Position numbers and translations under genes: made by a program
Notes under the pieces: generated by a model
The model's input: only the letters and a program-made list of their open reading frames with translations
Told to the model about the DNA's origin: nothing
Databases searched by the model: none
Shown here: positions 58,403 to 64,000 of the stretch, piece after piece
Layout of the letters: each line of letters starts with the position of its first letter
How positions within the stretch are numbered: the stretch's first letter is position 1
NCBI RefSeq assembly: GCF_024323335.1
Contig: NC_066583.1
Location: 17,034,665 to 17,098,664 of the forward strand
DNA from: Lathyrus oleraceus
Lineage: Eukaryota; Streptophyta; Magnoliopsida; Fabales; Fabaceae
Direction of reading: 5' to 3'
Length of the DNA: 64,000 nucleotides

Positions 58403-61400
58403 TGTCGCATTACGCGAAAAACCGGCGGGAAAACAAGAACAACAGAGCCGCCACCGTGCGTTATTTATCCCAAAAGAGGGAAAGGAAACGCTCAGAGTAA
58501 ACCTGGAAAAAGCATGGTCTCGCGACCAAAGAGAATGGGATCGGGATTCGGTTATGCGAAGGGAAGGTATTAGCACCCCTACGCATCCGTCGTACTCGAC
58601 GGGATCCACGCACAATAGAAAGGAAAATGGTTGCTAAAATCGCTGCTCAAACACACACATACTGGCTGAAAGAGACACAAGAAAACAAACAAGACTGAAA
58701 CTGACTCGGCAGGATACCGTATCCTGGGCCTACTTAGTCTATCAGGCATAGACATCAGAGTCAAAGTAGTTCGGACTGGGGAAACGACACATGCTCGCTA
58801 GGATATCGCATCCTATGCATACGTATCTCCTCGGACGAGAGAAGAATCAGAGCATTCGTAGCTCGGCTGACACGCACACAAACAAACACAGGCAAAGGCA
58901 AACGTGGAGCCTGAATGCCAATCACTGGACTTACATCAGCATCCGAACCAAAACGCACTCAAGAAGGCAAACATGGAGCCTGAACGCCAATCACTGGACT
59001 TACATCAGCATCCGAACCAAACACACGCACACTGGAACCTAACTTCCACTCGATGGACTTACATCAGCTTCCAAGCACACAACAAGACAAAACAAAGACA
59101 CAGGCGCCCGGAGAGATCTGCTCATCTCCTGCCTACGTACCTCATCTGGTATGAGGATCAGGGCGACGTAGTTCCCCTACAGAGGGATACAGGACTAGCC
59201 TAACCAGATAACAGAGGGAGACACAACTAGGGAGACTACGACTCGAGCCTAGATGTTATCATGCAAAATCATCCCTAAGTTAAGGTTTCTAGCTAACTGG
59301 CACAGGGAGCCAGCCTATCCTAATCATGACTTGCACAGGAAGCAAGCCACACACACACTTAACTTGCACGGGAAGCAAGCCAAGCAAAACCTATCCTGCA
59401 CAGGGAGCAAGTCTAAACTAAACCTAACTTGCACAGGAAGCAAGTCAAACAAACATACAAGCACAGGTAACACACACTATATACAAACAAGGGCTCACAC
59501 AAGGGTTAGGTTTTAGTCGAGGGGTCATATCAACCTCAACAAACAAACCTCTGGAACTGGGTAGATGTTGCTCTTAACCTTGACATTGAGAACCAAGGTG
59601 AAGCAGATGAAGGGTGAGTGAAGATGAGACTTCACAGCTCTTATCCCTGGCCTGGGAGAGCTTAAGACAAGAATGTGTGGGTTCAGAAAGTGGGAACCCT
59701 TCTACACATTTAAAACTGACTCAACTGTACAATTGTACAAGATCTTGGGTTTGTATCTGCAATGCATCAACACAGTGGTGTGAGCAAAGCAGATGACACA
59801 CAGAATTGCAGGGGATAGATTGCATATCCCTTGGGTTCTGCCAATTGCCTCTTCACTTAGGAGGTCTTTGACTCTATACAAGGACAAAATTAAACATCCA
59901 CAAACATTGCCTCTTAAGGAGGACTTCAGACAGTTGCCTGGCCAAGTAACAGACCAGGTCTTCCAGACTACATGAAGATTAGAAATATACCTCAATGCAA
60001 GTTGCTTATATAAATAAAGCAAAGCAAGTTCAAAGAACTAAGCAACTAATGGTACCTGAAATAGTCAAACAGATCAGTACATAATTCAAAAGTTAAAGCA
60101 ACAGGAAGTAGGAATCAACAGTCAAAACAAACAGGCAAATGTGCAAAGCACAAAGCTCAAGGCATATGAGCCAAGTAACCTACAAAACAAAGAGGTTAGC
60201 TCATGATAATCGAATGAACTCAATCAAATTGTAATGATCTCTTTGAAGCATTTGTAGCTTAACCTGAAAACATGAACTCAAACATAAGTCACAAGACCAC
60301 TAGGACAAGCCTAGGGTCAAAAAGGGATGAAAAAGTCAAAACAGCAAAGGGCAAACAACAAAAATCATGTTCAAGCAATCAAGAATCAATACCAATTGGG
60401 TTCACATTCATATCAATCACTATCATCATTTCATGAACAATTTAGGTCAAAACATGGCATTTAGAAGCTCAAAGAAGTCAACAGCAAGACTTGCATCAAA
60501 ATCAATCTCAAACATTTCCAAAAATCATCAAATAAATCATGATCAATCACAACCCACAGCATAGTAAGCATGTCAAATTTCATCTCATTTGGACAGGTGG
60601 AAGGCAGTCAATGAAAATCAGAAAGTCAAAGCAATTTTGAACATGCTCAAAGAAGTCAACCAATCATGCATCAACTTGAAAAATTCATAAATCAGAGATG
60701 GCATATGATAAATGAATGGGACTAAAACCACGGCAAAGATGAGGATGTCTAGTTATCTCATGTAAAATTTCATGTCCATCTAATAAAGTATGAGAATTTC
60801 ACAAATGAAATGGCAACATGCATCACATAAGGTCAACATTTTGGTCAAACAGGGGAAAAAATCTCAAACAAACGGAAAATGGCACAAACAATTCCACAAA
60901 AAATCACATACAAACTAGACATACAAGAGTAGGTTCATACAAAATTTTAGATCAATTGGAGGTCAAGAAGCATGGATACAAAAATCAGCAAGTTGCACAT
61001 CAATGGTGTGACACAAGTTGTCACACCCTACTTCAAAAATTCACAACTCTCAAACCACATAAGATAAATTCATGATCTTTACATCAAAATAAACATGGAT
61101 GAGTCTACTCTATGCACAAAAAATTTCAGGTCCATTGGATATATCATCATCATTTCACAATTGAATTGGCAAAATGTACAAAAATTGGGCACATGAACAA
61201 AACCCTAATGCCATTTAAAATTCACTCATCCAAAAAATCAGCAAAAATCATGATAAAAAACTAGGGATCCATATGATCACAATGCAACAAGTCCCATGAA
61301 TTTTGAATAATTATTGAAGGCTCTATGATTTTTCAAAGTTGTGTGACAAAAATGAAATAAAAATTTTGAAATGAAATGAATTAAGAGAATTAAATGGAAA

Positions 61401-63342
61401 CGGTGGCAGAATTGTAATTAAGTGAAGAAGCTGGGGGCCAAAACGAATCCAATCCACTTACTGATGTGGCGACCACTTAAATGGTCTTATCCCGCGTGGC
61501 CTGGTCAACGGACGCAGGGCCAATGGAATGGCCACTGGGCGTCCACGTAGGCCCAACAGTGACCGAGCCCTAGCACAGTGGCTCTGGTTTGCAGGCGCCG
61601 GCCGGTGCGGCTGAAACAACCGTCTCCTTCGTGGAGACGGCGGAGCAACAGTGCTCCTCTTCTAAAATTTTCCAGAATCCTAAAATAAATATACCAAACG
61701 AAAGGTTATCGACCCTAGGTTCCAAATCCAAGGCCCAATCACTCTAATTCAACACCAATTTCTCAAATCGAAGGGAAGAAAAAAATGGTACCAAAACTTC
61801 AAACGCACCTAACTTCGCCTACAGTGCACTATTTCAATCGAATTTTATATCAACGGAATCAGGGTGAAAGGAACTTCATGATTACATGCTTAAAAACAAG
61901 AAATGAGCCACACGAATTCTGACCTTTTCCTGAAGCTTTATCCATGGCAGTGATGGGTTTGGGGTCTTTTAGCCTTGAAAGATAAAAACAGAAGCTCTTC
62001 AATACCCCAGTAGACGAATGGACGAAGGAATGAAGTTCAATAATGCTTGGTTCTTCTCAAAATCCCAACTGTCATGGATGATGTTTTGAAAACCAGTCGG
62101 GCAAAAGCTTCTTACAGATGGTGAAATGAGGTTGCAATGAGTCCAAAATGTTGTTTGGATGATGAAACAACAATGGCCAGGTCGAGTTCTTTGGAGCTTT
62201 TGGAAGGATTTTGGAAATGGCAAGAAAAATGAAGTTTGAGAGAGTGAATGAAATCTGAGTTTGTGTGGCTGCTGCTAGGGTTTCAGAGAGAATATGTTGA
62301 ATATATATGCTATTTGATGTTGCTAAGTGGAATGCTAATCATGGTTCATGAAAATGTGGAGTAGAGTTGGTGAAAAGTGTACTTTTTTCCAATTTTCAAG
62401 CAAGTTGGCATGGGTGTATGTACTGCACGAAAATGGGCTTGCAACAAGTCATAAACAATGTATCTGAACATATTTGAATGGCAAAATTGGTTGGGAATCG
62501 TTAATTTAAAACTTCACTTTTTCACCTCACTTAAAATTAATTCAAGTAGGTTCAAAAAATGCTATTTTGATCCATGAGGTTTTGGTACATGAAAGTTACA
62601 TTTTTGGAAAGAGGAGGTCAAATGTGACTTGTTGGAAAAAACCTCACCAAATTCGGCCAAATGGTTTGAGAGATATGGCCTTTTGAAGTTCAAGAATTTC
62701 TGAAAATGATTTGATCATAACTTGCCAACCATACATGGGAATTGAGTGTTCTTGGACTTTTTGGAAATGGGAGAACAAGATATCCAACTTTCATGTTGGG
62801 CAAAAATTCATTTGAAGCTTGTATCATGATGTAAGTTTGAGGATCAAGACTTTCCATTTTTGGTAAATTTCAGTTACAGGTCAAGTTTCCCTTTTTGGAA
62901 ATTTCTGATCTGGCTTCAAATTCTTCAATGATGTTGTTTGACATGATACATGAGGCCTATTTGGACATGAATAAGCTCTCTCAAACCAAATCCATCCATC
63001 AAAACCATAAAATCAAACACAGTTGACCAAGTTTGACTTTTTAGGGTTTCTGACTGACTGTGCATTGACTGATGACTTCTGAACATCCAATCCTTGACCA
63101 AAACTCTTCAAATGGATCCCCAAGTCATGTGAACATGTTGGACTAACCCTAGGGCCTTGGCTCAATGGAATTTGTACTTGCTTGCTTGACTGACTGATCT
63201 CCTGACCAGTTTGACCTAATTCTCTTGATGATCTTGCACTTGGGCAAATGGGACAATGCAATGCCATGCAGTGGACCATGTTATGTTATGACCTAATATG
63301 AGAATGTATGTACAATGATAGGTGCAAATTTGAGGTGCTACA
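58403..63342 (-). mobile_element. Solo LTR of the Ogre D family, inserted in gag
   Basis: It runs from TGTCGCATTACGCG to GAGGTGCTACA, the inverse of the D LTR ends, 4,940 bp. A perfect 5-bp target duplication ATAAG flanks it (58,398-58,402 and 63,343-63,347). No PBS or coding sequence lies inside, so an element inserted in opposite orientation and then lost its body by recombination between its LTRs. Inside are three 60-bp repeats (58,905-59,070) and about five 34-bp units with TTGCACAGGAAGCAAG (59,325-59,450). A TATA-like run lies near 62,301-62,308. Confidence 0.93.
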
Positions 63343-63347
63343 ATAAG

Positions 63348-64000
63348 AATTAATGGACAGCCTCTTGCTGCAGAGACTGTTAACGCCAGAGTGACCCGTG
63401 CTCCAGTGCGTCATCCAGCTCCGCTGGTTGACAGGCAGGAAGATATGTTCACCCTGCTCAGTGATGAAGACGATGTGGGAAGAATTGAAGAGAGGGACAG
63501 AAAAGTTGATGCCCTAGCTGAGAAGATCAGAGCCATGGAGTGTCAGAACTCTTTGGGGTTCGACGTGACGAATATGGGTTTGGTTGAAGGGCTGAGGATC
63601 CCTTATAAGTTCAAAGCGCCTTCCTTTGACAAATAAAATGGAACTTCTTGTCCTCGCACCCATGTGCAGGCCTATTACAGAAAAATCTCCGCATACACTG
63701 ACGATGAGAAGATGTGGATGTACTTTTTCCAGGATAGCTTGTCTGGAGCTTCCTTGGATTAGTACATGGAGTTGAAGAGGGAATCCATTAAAAGTTGGAG
63801 GGATTTGGGTGAAGCCTTCTTGAGGCAATACAAGCATAATATGGATATGGCTCCAAGTCGAACTCAGTTACAGAGCTTGTGTCAGAAATCTGGGGAAAGC
63901 TTCAAGGAGTACGCCCAGAGATGGCGTGAGTTAGCTGCAAGGGTGCAACCTCCTATGCTGGAGAGGGAGTTGACCGATATGTTCATCGGGACCTTACAAG
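63348..64000 (+). pseudogene. gag: Ogre D gag, continuation
   Basis: Resumes the gag frame after the solo LTR. It holds a coiled segment (RDRKVDALAEKIRAMECQN) and the retrotransposon gag core (YYRKISAYTDDEKMWMYFFQ, SWRDLGEAFLRQYKHNM, FKEYAQRWRELAARVQPP, LTDMFIGTLQ) and runs off the window. TAA at 63,634 and TAG at 63,760 (where Trp is usual) break it. Pol should follow outside. Confidence 0.82.

Overview
The window is nuclear DNA from a higher plant, most likely a legume of the pea/vetch/lentil group. It is AT-rich and built almost wholly of nested transposable elements. The dominant ones are Ogre-type Ty3/gypsy elements (LTRs near 5 kb, an 18-nt primer-binding site TGGCGACTCTGYTGGGGA, an extra ORF before gag, and an intron between protease and reverse transcriptase). 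An Athila/Cyclops-type element, also typical of legumes, sits among them. I see no intact host gene, rRNA, tRNA or CRISPR. Family names are recalled from memory; none was searched.

Layout, left to right. 1-855: leader of a minus-strand Ogre (B). 856-5,041: its 5' LTR, carrying a piece of an Athila/Cyclops-like LTR. 5,042-12,378: an older minus-strand Ogre LTR (A), itself invaded by a 3.1-kb CACTA transposon that captured exons of a class XI myosin gene. 12,379-17,57x: decayed plus-strand Athila/Cyclops element (F; pol plus env-like ORF). 17,577-21,127 and 21,128-about 26,537: 3' ends of two plus-strand Ogre copies (X and Y) with hypervariable 3' UTRs. About 26,538-28,73x: minus-strand LTR of a third Ogre/Tat-like type (E). 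28,740-32,411: a mosaic of fragments from at least six unrelated host genes. 32,412-50,857: minus-strand Ogre C (3' LTR with a complete nested Athila/Cyclops-like LTR, 3' UTR, integrase, RNase H, RT, intron, protease, part of gag), split by a 3.9-kb Mutator-like element carrying a plant mobile domain gene. 50,858-64,000: plus-strand Ogre D (5' LTR, PBS, intact ORF1, gag), whose gag is split by a solo LTR of its own family in opposite orientation.

The points of most interest are the two independent gene-capture events (CACTA with myosin XI; the mosaic with squalene epoxidase, two PPR proteins, myosin XI, SNF4-type kinase subunit and RopGEF fragments), the squalene-epoxidase/PPR fused ORF, the mobile-domain gene inside a MULE with perfect 9-bp target duplications, and an Ogre LTR that appears to have spread with another family's LTR inside it.

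Element boundaries marked by TG..CA ends, inverted repeats or target-site duplications are exact. Others (5,041, 17,577, 26,538, 28,738) are junctions judged by eye.
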